A stretch of DNA of 64,000 bases from Ochromonas danica. Lineage: Eukaryota; Sar; Chrysophyceae; Chromulinales; Chromulinaceae. How positions within the stretch are numbered: the stretch's first letter is position 1; every line of letters begins with the position of its first letter. Below the pieces are notes generated by a model. It ran no database searches. It was not told the DNA's origin and saw nothing but the letters and a program-made list of their open reading frames with translations. Location: contig VKHL01000091.1 in assembly GCA_015146655.1 (NCBI GenBank), positions 39,877 through 103,876 of the forward strand, written 5' to 3'. Made by a program: the position numbers and the translations under genes. Positions 46,001 through 55,916 of this stretch are shown here, piece after piece.

Positions 46001-49000
46001 TCTGTGAGTGTGGCGGTGACATCCGAGTATGTGACGGGAGACTTCTCGGCAACGGTGTCGGTGGTGGGAGGGTTGTCATCCGCTGCAGCTGTCGAAGGAA
46101 CGATGGCAGTCTTATCAGCTTTCGGGTGTTTGTGGTTGGTGGGGTTGTTGATGATAGGGAGTATGTTTGTTAGGATGGATGGTGGTTTGGTGTGGAGGTC
46201 GCTTTGGAGCCGAGTGGTGGATATATTGAAGAAGGTGAAGTTGAGGCGAGTGAGGACGAGAGGTGTGATAATGCCGTTGAACGATAGTAGAAGAGGAGAG
46301 GGTGTTGAGAAGGTGCGAAGGCTCTGGGTATCGTATGTGATGGAGGTGATGCCGAAGGTGTTTCGTCCCAGACGTTGGTTGCATCGTATGTGGGAAGAAC
46401 TCTGTGATCGTCATGAGTATTTGGAGTTGTTAGTGTGGTGGTTGGGATCGGGAAGTGGGGAAAGGGGAGTTGATAAAGCGAAGAGCCATACAGGAAGCAA
46501 GAAGGCAGATGAGAGCAGGAGAAGTAGAATCGGTGATGAGGGTAGTAATATGATGGAGGATGAGAGATGGGAGAAAGTGTTAAGTGTGGGGAGGTTGCTG
46601 ACTTCGATTACAATATCTTGTTTCTTGTTGGCATGGCTGTACGATCTGCAGTATCCAGATGACGATGGATCGTGTGGTCAGCATTTGACGAGTGAGAGCT
46701 GTTTGTCGAGGAAATCGCCTTTAGATTCTGGCCAAAGCTATTGCAAATGGCAGACGGCGAGGGCAGTGACAGCAGCTGTGTTAGTGGAGTCAAAGCAAAG
46801 AAGTGTGTTGTCTTCGACAGTGATAGCGGCAACCTTGACGGATGCTGAGCTGCACAGTCAGTGTCAATATGCAGATTCTCAAGCTTCGTTGTTGGCGACG
46901 ATGTTGGTGGCAGTGGCGGTATCTTTCATCTCCACGGTGGTAACGAGGGCGATGGTGGCGTTGTTTTCTGTGATCCTCGCCCCCACGTTGCAAGGAGAAG
47001 GCAAAGAAAGAGCACGGCAACGGAAAGGAGGATCGTGGTGGATAATGAGTTTGTACGTATTGGGTGAGTTGTTTCAAGTGGATTTGTTGCAGCGTGTGAT
47101 GAGGTATGAAGTATCTGGTGAGTTGAGGCTTGCACGGCAAGCATTCTTGCGAGGTTGCAGTGAGCAAGGAGGAGAAGAATCAGTTGAGCTACGAAAGGAC
47201 ATCTTTGTATTTCAAGATGGTGTTAGCAATGAGGGAGAAGGTGGAGAAGGTTCTATTCTGTCGCCAGAGGTAGAAGATGACCACAAGGGTAATGATCTCC
47301 ATGACGGCAACAGAAGAAGAAGGGATAGCGTGGAAGAAGATGCAGTGGGACGAACATCGGAGAGTATGCAATGTATGGAGATGGGAATGATAATAGATGA
47401 GCATGAATCGTCAATGAAGAAGAGGGGAAAGAAGAAAGATGCACGTGGTAGGCTGCAAGAGATGTCCGTACCTGCAACTGTTCCCCGAGACAAGGTGGTC
47501 GAGGTTCATCGCCAGCTGCTGTGTCATGCTGAGGACATGGATACGAAAGCAGCTATCTTGTTGCATGTTTACTTGTACGACATTGTCCACCATCATAGTA
47601 ATCGTGTGGCAGCAGAGATCTTGTGGCAAACCATGACCAAGGATTATCGTTTACCCTCTCCCAGCGTGTCTATGGGGGTGAAGTGGGCTTGTGGCTGTTT
47701 GATCTTGGGATTGAACATGGGAGCTCTGTTGTTCATTTGTTTGAAAGGGTTGAGTCGTGGGAAGGTTTGGCAAGGCGATTTCTTGGAGGCATGTGCTATT
47801 CAGTGGGTGTTGGACGTGGTGTTTGTATCGGTGGTGGAGATACTGTGTGTGGACTTTGGTATTCCTGGGCTAGCGTATGTGGAGGTGTTGGAGAAGGGGT
47901 ATGTGGGTTTGTTGAGGACNNNNNNNNNNNNNNNNNNNNNNNNNNNNNNNNNNNNNNNNNNNNNNNNNNNNNNNNNNNNNNNNNNNNNNNNNNNNNNNNN
48001 NNNNNNNNNNNNNNNNNNNNNNNNNNNNNNNNNNNNNNNNNNNNNNNNNNNNNNNNNNNNNNNNNNNNNNNNNNNNNNNNNNNNNNNNNNNNNNNNNNNN
48101 NNNNNNNNNNNNNNNNNNNNNNNNNNNNNNNNNNNNNNNNNNNNNNNNNNNNNNNNNNNNNNNNNNNNNNNNNNNNNNNNNNNNNNNNNNNNNNNNNNNN
48201 NNNNNNNNNNNNNNNNNNNNNNNNNNNNNNNNNNNNNNNNNNNNNNNNNNNNNNNNNNNNNNNNNNNNNNNNNNNNNNNNNNNNNNNNNNNNNNNNNNNN
48301 NNNNNNNNNNNNNNNNNNNNNNNNNNNNNNNNNNNNNNNNNNNNNNNNNNNNNNNNNNNNNNNNNNNNNNNNNNNNNNNNNNNNNNNNNNNNNNNNNNNN
48401 NNNNNNNNNNNNNNNNNNNNNNNNNNNNNNNNNNNNNNNNNNNNNNNNNNNNNNNNNNNNNNNNNNNNNNNNNNNNNNNNNNNNNNNNNNNNNNNNNNNG
48501 TGTGGTTGGTGTTGAATATGTCGATAGGGCGACAACGACTGTTTGTACGTTTCTTTGCACCTTTGAGTTTGGCGGGTGTGATTCTGGCTTGGTCGTATCT
48601 GGGCAAGGGAGGGAGTAGTGCAGCTGTATCAGCTTATGAGGCATTGTTTGTCTTGTTGATAATCTTGTTGTCGTTGGGTTCCGTGTGGAAGTCCATACAC
48701 AGGCAAGACAGTTCATTGGCATCACATGATTTGTTGTTAAGAGAAGAGCCGTCGATGTTGGTTGTTGGTAGCCATCGTTGCGATGGTTGTAATTCTATTG
48801 TTGGTGGGCAAAGTGATAGGGTATTTCAAGAAGGGAGAGAAGGGTTGTCAGTGATAGCATGGAGGAAAGATAAAGGGGAAACGGTGCATGAAAAGGAATG
48901 CAGTGGGTTGATAGATGTTTGTGTAGATCACGAAGATGACTCATCTTTTCTTCATGAAGAGGTGCATGTTGGTGTTAGTGATGAGAATGTGGAGAAAGAA

Positions 49001-49255
49001 GAAGAAGATTTTTCTATTTCATTTCTTTTTAGTGATTACTCTTGTAGTCGTTCGAGAAGAGGGAGCATAGAAGGTTTTAGCAGTGTGAGTACAATGGAAG
49101 AGATCTCGCTGGGTTGCAGCAGTGATGGATTAGTAGAAGCGACTGTGAATGACAATGCAAGTGAGAGTCAATCTAGCTTAAGCAGTTCGAGTGATGATTA
49201 CGATAATTGGTCGTTGCCGGCCAGCGTGTTTTCACGAAATAGTTCCTGCTCATGA
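43085..49255 (+). CDS. Large FG-GAP/Pro-Ser-stalk polytopic surface protein, copy A
   Basis: A single exon for 2056 residues; 580 unsequenced bases (47920-48499) fall inside but the frame is kept. Order: signal peptide (SSLQLMLLLASYYLPWGKA); about seven FG-GAP-like blades at 35-460, each with G-x-S-V-S-L-N-x-x-G and A-V-G-S then G-R-x-x-V-Y and W; a Pro/Ser stalk at about 465-750 made of a 52-residue repeat; a Ser/Thr-rich region; a Cys module ending DYCTVVSSTKTSVQCKC that resembles a GPS site; about seven helices (for example LSAFGCLWLVGLLMIGSMFV, LLTSITISCFLLAWLYDL, ACGCLILGLNMGALLFICL, AVSAYEALFVLLIILLSLG); an acidic Ser-rich cytosolic tail. The layout resembles polycystin-1 or adhesion receptors, but homology is unproven. 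Copies B and C are paralogues. Start: ATG matching copy B; an upstream GTG is also open. Confidence 0.8.
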   Translation: MILFTAFPPLRKEKMCVGRFISSLQLMLLLASYYLPWGKAEWNQLGNDIVGTVANERCGRSSAMNGNGSILAVGSTLYGVSSTLVTGRARVFFFDNYRGEWVQMGDDLVGEQDKENYGYSVSLNEEGNILAVGSYLYSLSAATSSHVGRALVFSYNGSHWLPLGNQIVGEQSGEQCGASVSLSANGTVLSVGCIYYGVSYSLFDVGRTIVYSFNGTMWVEKGSSIVGSQTSEHCGWSISLNAAGTVVTLGCYLYDVSLSNSTLIDAGRVLVYSYNGTEWVKMGDDIVGIQAYENFGYSLSLNADGTIVAAGSIGYTVELSSSSSSLLQAGRVRVYEYNANSAGWSILGSPLNGSQTGENFGVSVSLNVDGSKLVVGASAYSTPSLSNAGRALVYNYNHGIGWLQWGADIMGTAASERSGSSVALSYDGSKLAVGSRFYIPSTSLSTAGRIRVFSNTTYDPTSQPSSQPSSCPSQKPTGQPSGQPTSQPSGRPSSSPSVSPSVEPSLRPSSLPSSQPSSQPMSSPSQRPTGQPSGQPTSQPSGRPSSSPSVSPSVEPSLRPSSLPSSQPSSQPMSSPSQRPTGQPSGQPTSQPSGRPSSSPSVSPSVEPSLRPSSLPSSQPSSQPMSSPSQRPTGQPSGQPTSQPSGRPSSSPSVSPSVEPSLRPSSLPSSQPSSQPMSSPSQRPTGQPSGQPTSQPSGRPSSSPSVSPSVEPSLRPSSLLSSQPSSQPMSSPSQRPTGEPSQPSGRPSMVISGYSIAPTTSKPSKAPSVGSKTTTTVVTASNSSSVEVRNISGNSLTIGSLTSSSTATVTVTSLSNSSSSGNKNASALASHLKSDIITVTVTNSSSDGAQFTANISISNPSSSNSSSSLAIFEHNCTVEMKEEVVYDCLDAKVVYNLTCSGEASARVEQQCPVSQLQCSVIDMNTYNVVDSDYCTVVSSTKTSVQCKCGYSSSNNTGSSTSPPSSSPTSKSSSVSVAVTSEYVTGDFSATVSVVGGLSSAAAVEGTMAVLSAFGCLWLVGLLMIGSMFVRMDGGLVWRSLWSRVVDILKKVKLRRVRTRGVIMPLNDSRRGEGVEKVRRLWVSYVMEVMPKVFRPRRWLHRMWEELCDRHEYLELLVWWLGSGSGERGVDKAKSHTGSKKADESRRSRIGDEGSNMMEDERWEKVLSVGRLLTSITISCFLLAWLYDLQYPDDDGSCGQHLTSESCLSRKSPLDSGQSYCKWQTARAVTAAVLVESKQRSVLSSTVIAATLTDAELHSQCQYADSQASLLATMLVAVAVSFISTVVTRAMVALFSVILAPTLQGEGKERARQRKGGSWWIMSLYVLGELFQVDLLQRVMRYEVSGELRLARQAFLRGCSEQGGEESVELRKDIFVFQDGVSNEGEGGEGSILSPEVEDDHKGNDLHDGNRRRRDSVEEDAVGRTSESMQCMEMGMIIDEHESSMKKRGKKKDARGRLQEMSVPATVPRDKVVEVHRQLLCHAEDMDTKAAILLHVYLYDIVHHHSNRVAAEILWQTMTKDYRLPSPSVSMGVKWACGCLILGLNMGALLFICLKGLSRGKVWQGDFLEACAIQWVLDVVFVSVVEILCVDFGIPGLAYVEVLEKGYVGLLRXXXXXXXXXXXXXXXXXXXXXXXXXXXXXXXXXXXXXXXXXXXXXXXXXXXXXXXXXXXXXXXXXXXXXXXXXXXXXXXXXXXXXXXXXXXXXXXXXXXXXXXXXXXXXXXXXXXXXXXXXXXXXXXXXXXXXXXXXXXXXXXXXXXXXXXXXXXXXXXXXXXXXXXXXXXXXXXXXXXXXXXXXXXXXXXXXXVWLVLNMSIGRQRLFVRFFAPLSLAGVILAWSYLGKGGSSAAVSAYEALFVLLIILLSLGSVWKSIHRQDSSLASHDLLLREEPSMLVVGSHRCDGCNSIVGGQSDRVFQEGREGLSVIAWRKDKGETVHEKECSGLIDVCVDHEDDSSFLHEEVHVGVSDENVEKEEEDFSISFLFSDYSCSRSRRGSIEGFSSVSTMEEISLGCSSDGLVEATVNDNASESQSSLSSSSDDYDNWSLPASVFSRNSSCS
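44467..45320 (+). repeat. 156-bp tandem repeat (52 codons), about five units, copy A stalk
   Basis: The landmark GGGTCAGCCGAG recurs at 44515, 44671, 44827, 44983 and 45139, and as GGGTGAGCCGAG at 45295, so the period is exactly 156 bp. The central units look identical by eye; the first and last carry small changes (AGAAGCC for AGAGACC; CTGAGC for CCGAGC). The encoded unit is 52 residues of Pro-Ser-x-x motifs with QPSGQPTSQPSGRPSSSPS as its centre. The minus strand is also open through the array and gives an Arg/Thr-rich artefact. Confidence 0.95.
47920..48499. other. Assembly gap (580 N)
   Basis: The run of N interrupts copy A. The matching positions in copy B, 57225 to 56646, are also exactly 580 bases apart. 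All open frames that span the N run are unreliable. Confidence 0.99.
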
Positions 49256-50951
49256 AAATTGCTTATTAGCCTAGACTTGTAATTGAAACTAATTAGCCTA
49301 TACTTCTCCTTCGTTTCTTCCACAAACTCTGCGTACCACTTCATTAACATTTTCGAAGCTTCCCATAATCGCCACAGAGATTTAAGAGCTCTAGAGCTTG
49401 ATACCCCAAATGTTCTCACTGAATTCCCTCCACCATTGATTTTTTAGCATTTTTCTCGCAATCGCATTGATTTTAAATTGAATTGTATTTTTAAATTCTC
49501 ATTCTGAATCTGTGATCGGAGCCACTTGAATTGCAAATTTCGAAGATATATCGCTTGTCAAAGAAGCTAAGGGAAAATGATCTTCTTAGGGAGAGGTTTC
49601 GTCTTCCATTGAAACTGTGGGAGGCAGAGAGGCAGGATCTGGCAAGTCTTCGCAGTTTAATGAACTTTTAGGTTTTGAGATAGTCAAGATCTGGATGAAG
49701 GCACTGCCTTACATTTTGTTGGATGGACATTGATATTCGTTTCTTATTGATATACACTATCTATCACGGCATGTCGTACACGACACGTTTTCCGAGTTTG
49801 GGCTTGATTCAGCTTTTTGACCACATAACCAGAGTGCATTTTAAATCAGCAAGTACGCTTCCTCTCGTGTGGGTCATCAATAAGACGCCATTTGTTTCGA
49901 TCAGCTCGACAGTCTTAGTATCAAGTTTAGCAAAAATAATGGCCTCGTCAAACGTGGCTGAGAATTAATGAACAATGTTGCTGCTGAGACTATTATTTTC
50001 AGCAACATCCTCGATTTGCTCACAATCCCAAGCAATTCTCACTTCCAGATCCTCCTGGTATACAGATTCTCACTCTGCTCTGCCATCAATCACCCAGACT
50101 TGTACCATGACTACTCAATGAACAAAAGGTAACCAATAGAGAAGCCGACAACTCATTTACAGTCCCACAAAACAGAGCAATAAAGACCAGAAATACTTAA
50201 TGTTGTCACATTCAGATTCAAATATCTAGACAGAGGACGATTGTCAACCAAGATAAATAACAATCAGTCCGTACAGGAAGGTGCTGATAAAACTCATACA
50301 GTAGCATTTTCTCTCGAAAAGCGCGCGTGTCTTGACCAATATTCCCACGATAAAAAATCGATGGTTCCACAGAGGTCCATGCACTGACAAAGAGAGTCAT
50401 TTCCGAGGAACAGACCATTCGATTCCAGAAAGGGATTCCATTGCAAGTAGAAGCACTGCCTTGACTGCCTCTACCTCTCTCCCATCCACTCACCCACTCC
50501 AACGTCACTCACCCACTCACACCACTGCAGCAGCACTCCAGCGCACCACCACCGCAAGTAGAGCGACTGCTTGAAGAAAAGAGGTGGAATGACTCTGTGA
50601 CTGACTGACTGACCGACATTGTGACTGGGAGAGATCAAAGAAGAAGAAGACCTGCTCCTGGTGCAGGGATTGCGTACAGAATACTTGGTTTTTTTCAGAG
50701 TGCATCCAAGATATTCCAGAAAGTAGAGTACGTTGTGCTATACTCGACTGCTGGAAATATTCTGACGGACAATAAGACCCATTCGTGTCTTCGCCCACTA
50801 CCGTGAAAGAAGGACCGTCGCCTTCTAATGAAGTGAGGCGCTGTATCAAAGCTCGTTATAGATTCTTTCTGAGAATTCTCATATTTTATTGGCATAATTG
50901 CTTCTTCTTCTCTTATTATTACCTTTTGTTATTCTCTACTAGTAGTCTAAA
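49256..50951. other. Spacer between copy A and the FUSC gene; minus-strand coding remnants
   Basis: No complete gene is called. On the minus strand several short blocks look protein-like: about 50437-50219 (FREKMLLYEFYQHLPV), about 50073-49970 (DLEVRIAWDCEQIEDVAENN), about 49957-49808 (TFDEAIIFAKLDTKTVELIE), about 49707-49586 (NCEDLPDPASLPPTVSMEDE, then a stop) and about 49445-49260 (KSLWRLWEASKMLMKWYAEF). The second and third are in one frame divided by a TAA. They may be exons of a gene I could not splice or remnants of a dead one. Near 50601 there is a short GACT repeat. Confidence 0.35.
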
Positions 50952-53900
50952 ATGGCCACAGCAGCTAGTGATGATTGGAGTCATGACAAAGATAATCTAT
51001 TGGATAAATTATTGCAAGCCAGAAATCATTATGGTGCTCTTATTTCTTTGAAAGTTCGAAGAAAGATTGCCTTGGGCTTGCGTACCGCGTGGAGTTTCTT
51101 TATCTGCATGTTTATTATGGAGTATTGGCAATGGACGACTCTGGGACAATATATCTCTCCTGTTCTCTCGATCTTGTCTAGCACCATGTACTTTGGAGCT
51201 TGGCAAGAAAGTATGTTCAAAGTCTTTTATAGTACGGTCATCTGTACTGCCATTGGTGTTGTCGTTGGTCTGGCTTATGAAAGAGAGCATTTGCAAATTG
51301 CCATGTTCTTTATTTGCGTCGCCTGGATTGGTCGCTTTCCAGGCTGGGATAGATTAACTCTTGTCATGGGTACCCTTTCTTTCATGCTCGGTGCAGTTTG
51401 GCCTAACCTGACGGCTGGAAAGTTTACTGGATTGAAAACATATCACACTGTCTTCGCAATTCAATTTATTCCCTTTCTAATTACAGGTGCCAGCCTCTTA
51501 TTCCCTCGACCTGCTTTAGCTACATATCATGCAAGGTTGTATGCTTTGATGATTTGTCGCAAACTGTCTCAAATGATTACTGCAGTTGTCAAGGCTTTCT
51601 TGTCTTATGACGATGTGGATGTGTGTTGTGCCGAATTCGATCAGTACCATTCAGAGATCATGGCCGATATAGGCACTTTGAAGGTTTTGACAAGACATGT
51701 GGATCATGAGAGAATACTCTTTCATTCTATAAGCGGAATGCCACGTGCCTTGCAACTGTTGATGGAGATCGTGGATGCGATTCTTGAGGAGTTGGTCGGG
51801 ATGAAGGAGATGGTGAAGCGAATCTCATTCAACAAAACTCACGAACGCTTTGCAGAGAAGCAACGAGCTGATCTTATCTCCATGGTGCGTGAAATGGCGA
51901 TCGCCTTGGCAATCGTTGGCGAGCATTTTGACTCGTTTGATCCTTGGAAAGGTTTGATCCCCATTACTATTCGAAAGGCTTGGGGCTATGTCTTTAAGTG
52001 CGAATGCTGGTCGGACCACAGCCATGCCCTTCGCTTTCGTATGAGCAAGTTTATGAATATTCCCAGCACTCAAGATCTACTAGATCACCGTGGTCGTGCC
52101 GGATCGGTTAGCTGTGATAGAGACATGAACGAGATGGAAGCCATGCCCCAATATTCCTTTACAAAGGCTGATCTCGAACAAGGTCATTTTGATCATCCCC
52201 CCACTCTGAGTCAAGCCAGTCACAACACTCGAGATACCATTGGCAGCGTAGCTGACTCTGAAAGTGCGAATAGTATGCAAAGTTTGTTCCATGAAACGAT
52301 GACACGATTGTCCAAAGCTCGTTCTCGTCTGCTATACCATTACAGCGAGGTACGAAGAGAGTATATCTTCCATACCGACAATGTTGAGGATAACAATGAC
52401 CCAGACATCACACCAAGTGCTATTGAAGCTGTGGCTTCGTTACTTCATGAGGAGAGATCATTTGCAAGTGAAGGCTTACGATCTCGATCATCTCGCATGG
52501 ATTCTTCTGAAACTTCTATAAAGCTAGCACAGAGTGAAATCGATAAGGAAATCAGACGACAACATCTCATCAAACTTTCAGTGAAAGAAGAGACAATGCG
52601 ATTGAGTTTGCGTAACTTTGGAGCGCGTGGAGCTTATATGCACCGTGTCTCTATGGTAATCGAGTATATCGCTTCTTTGCAACATACCCTTGTTGATCAT
52701 GATCAACACTTCAATATCTTGTACTTTCTGTGGAGTGGCTGTGCTTACCCTTTTCTGATGTACTTCCCACAATTATTTCTCTCTTTGGTAGCCACCGCCA
52801 AGTACTGTCAAGAGCGCTTTTATGCTTCAACAAACCTCTTTGCATTCTTGTATGAGATGGTTTGGCTCTATTTGAATACATACTCCACTACTCTCAAGGC
52901 TGCTTCCATTCTGACACTATGTACCTCCATCATGATGTTTAAGCTTATGCCTTTCCTATATAATGGAGGACTATGGATGTCTCTTGTTGTTATTATCATC
53001 CGACAAGATATCATTTCTTCTTCATTCTTAACTTCTGTCCAACGTTTGGAAGGCACTGTTGTTGGTGCAATGTATGCGGTGTTGGTGTACATTATCTTCA
53101 GTTGTGATAGTAAGCGTTGTGGTTATTGGGTAAACATTCCTTCCATGACGCTTTGGGTATTTGTTTGTGGTTGTTTTCGAGATGGCCCTATGCATGGCTA
53201 CTCTGCAACTGTGGCATCTTTTACCCCAGCAGTCATAATCTTGGGACATAGCAATGACATAATCGGTGCAGCCTGGGGACGTATTGAAGAGACTTTCATT
53301 GGTATCGGTATCTATTTGATTATCGATAATGTCTTCTTCCCCAAGCGTATCTATCCTTCTGTGAAAGCCTCTGTCTTGCAATGCATTGAACACACTCGAG
53401 TTGTATTCAATGAGTGTGTGCAAGGGGTACAATATGTGGTCAAGTTGGAGAATTGCTCCACTCCAGCAGCATCCGACGCACCAAATACTGCCACAAGCAT
53501 CGACCAAGTCAAGATATCGAATAATAATCAGGATGGATTAGAGGAAGACAAGGCAGATGGACTGGGCATCTATGGCGAGGCTGCTGATTTAAGATATCGC
53601 ATGGGAAGCGTAGCCTCAGAGATCCTTCTAAACAAAGAGAACACAGGCAGTGGTCGTTATGAAGTTGACGATCCTTTTGAGGAAACAGACCAGAAGAATA
53701 CTGTTAAAGATAATGAAGATCCCATTGAAGAAACAGCAGCAACGATGGAACTTGTTGTCAGTTCATCCATTGTTGCCAGTGGGAATGTTCCTAAATCGAT
53801 GCAAGAGATCTTGGTCCATTGCTCAAAACACTTTGTTACTGCTGAAAAGCGTTTGAATATCATGCGCGGCGAATTGGTAAAGCAATCAACGCTTCTAGGA

Positions 53901-54580
53901 TTTGCTCCATTTGAACCAGAACTCTGGCATCGATCATTCCCAGTTTCTACCTACCAAAAGCTTCTCGAAGCTTTCAAGAAGGTGTGGAGATCAGGTCTTG
54001 CGCTTAATATTGGATCGAAAGCCTTTACTGTGGTAATGTGCCAGATCATTCAACGTGAGCAAGTGGTCACAGAGCATTTGGTTCATTTCAATTTCATGAT
54101 TAATCATCTCTTCATCATTTCTGCGAAAGCTAATGAGGCTATGATCAAAGCCCATGAGGCCTTCTCCAAGTAAGTGCATTGTCCATAGTATGGGAGGCTT
54201 GTTGTGCTTTGTTTCACAATTAACCATTATGAATTGTTTAGACTCTACTCTCGTGCTAACGAGGAAGTGGACGTGAGCTCTCTGCTCTCCTTGCGAAGGG
54301 TTTGCGACAAACTCTCCGAAGCAGTGGAAGAGCATTTCCGCGTAGTTCTCCTGCGTTTACCATCCGATGTCTTAACTGCTTTCAATCCCTATTTCCTGGT
54401 GGCTTGGCAGGTAAGAGGATTGACAGTGTCTATTTGTCTCAGATGATGGTTGGGTAATTTCTTTGACATCTCCTGCTTTAGAATGTGTTTGAAAGTGCCC
54501 AGGATTTAATCAAGGATCTCTCCGAGCTTGGTATGACTCTTCTCATGGTGCGGAACATCGAAGGTCTACTTCAATTATAA
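50952..54580 (+). CDS. FUSC-type (aromatic acid exporter-like) membrane transporter
   Basis: Three exons: 50952-54169, 54242-54410 and 54482-54580 (introns 72, 71 nt), giving 1161 residues. There are two membrane blocks. The first (about 30-195) has KVRRKIALGLRTAWSFFIC, then five to six helices ending in FLITGASLLFPRPA. The second (about 600-810) has ASILTLCTSIMMFKLMPFL, GLWMSLVVIIIRQDIISSS, RLEGTVVGAMYAVLVYII and YLIIDNVFFPKRIYP. A block containing an R-x-x-G-T-x-x-G element and a closing F-P is typical of FUSC/YccC and plant ALMT-like proteins, which move organic acids or aromatics. A long acidic cytosolic region lies between the blocks. Both halves have FUSC style, as in bacterial and plant relatives. 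The substrate is unknown. The gene sits alone between the inverted surface-protein copies. Confidence 0.75.
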
Positions 54581-55916
54581 TCTGGCATTATTGCTCTCTT
54601 CTTTCTACTATTTTGTGACGTCTTGGTTTTCACCACAACAGCGATCGTGTCATCAGTGTGAAAACACTAAGTCTTGGCAGCTTGCTTACCTTTAGCTTTA
54701 GGTTGTGCTTTGTTTGACACCTAATGTGCTTGCATATGCAATGGTCTGTAAGACTTTAGAAGTGATTGATTTCTCCTATCTTCAAAGTTTGCACTTGCGC
54801 TTTCGACGGCATATTCAAAAAAGGGGTAAAATCAGTGTTTTGGGCCTCTCTCTTTCATTTCTCATTCAAGATTAGCGCGAGATGGAGATGAATCAACAGA
54901 TACTGTAGTGAGACAATTTGCTATCGAAATGCGCAAAACTTGCAGAATGTATACAACATTTCATCATTCAAGTTCTAGTGTACAGAAGTTAGCAGCATAG
55001 GTACAAGAATAACAGCTCCGAGCTTGAATCCTTTGTGGCTACTGTCAAGCAGATATTGTAATAGGTCTGCAGATAGGGGTTTTCAACTTTGCTTCAAGCA
55101 TCCATACCATTGTTCTTCGTTGCTCACCTTTCTGTGGGAGTACCAATAGACCATAAGAAGTCATGCACACAACTTGCACCATCGCCACGATTTCCTACTA
55201 GTAGGTTCTCGATGGGATTCATTCAGGTCTCGACTCTCCGCGCCAAAAAAGAATCAAAAAATGAAAAAATTGGAAAAGAGAACCGGAAAACCAACTTTTC
55301 GACAACGAACGCCAACTTTGGACTGCCCTCCTTGCGCTACACTCTGCTATACCATGGTGGGTGGCATATACCATGCTTTCTGAAGATAAAGAAGATCTTC
55401 CAGATCTTTGTTGATAAGCAGCTCGACTTGCTTCAAGCGTCGATTGGAAGTGGAAGGGGATCCTGATGAGACAAAGATATTGAAGACAACGCCACCACTA
55501 CTCCAGATGGTTCAAAGAGATTGAAAACACACAGCTTATAGTGTTTACATCAAAAGACAGGTCAACAGAAGACGCTTTGTCATTACTATGAATCTTAATT
55601 GTATTATCAGACTGCTTCTAACTTATAGAGGAACCTATCAACTAATTTAGTAATGCAACAAGTCTGTCTTGTGGCATTTTGATGAGACTACATCTGAACC
55701 ACTGGTATTATCAATGTCTTGTATTGACAAAGATAAACACAAATATATCACAACGTCATGCGATAAGCGTGTATACGGTAAATTTCATGAGCTGAGAATA
55801 GCTCCTAACCACATCCATTAAATCGAGCATATGATCTCAGCATTCAACGCATGGGTAACAAATCCAACTTTTCAACAACTGCTTCCTCCTGATTGAGCAA
55901 TCTAACTAGCCAATGG
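54581..55916. other. Spacer between FUSC gene and copy B; kinase-like relic
   Basis: No intact gene was found. Minus-strand 55511-55348 is open and resembles protein-kinase subdomain IX and beyond (TIWSSGGVVFNIFV, then LLINKDLEDLLYLQKAWYMP), bounded by stop codons on both sides. A second open block on the same strand, about 55205-55130, ends in GTPTER before a GTGAGC donor. Otherwise nothing is seen. Confidence 0.35.
55348..55511 (-). pseudogene. Protein-kinase-like fragment
   Basis: The frame reads TIWSSGGVVFNIFVSSG and later LLINKDLEDLLYLQKAWYMP. Kinase subdomain IX usually reads D-x-W-S-x-G-V-x-L-F, and in several Ca2+/CaM-type kinases of oomycetes and relatives it is followed by G-x-L-x-x-L-L-x-A-W. 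The invariant Asp is absent and the frame is bounded by TGA (upstream) and TAG. No HRD or DFG block was found upstream. It is either a relic or one exon of a gene I could not reconstruct. Confidence 0.3.

Noticed and set aside
47623-48725. Several long frames on both strands spanning the N run
   Set aside because: They are open only because N codons are not stops. Only the copy A frame is supported, by its match to copy B on both sides.
55089-55466. 125-codon plus-strand frame
   Set aside because: It starts at a TTG, has no recognisable domain and is antisense to the kinase-like fragment.
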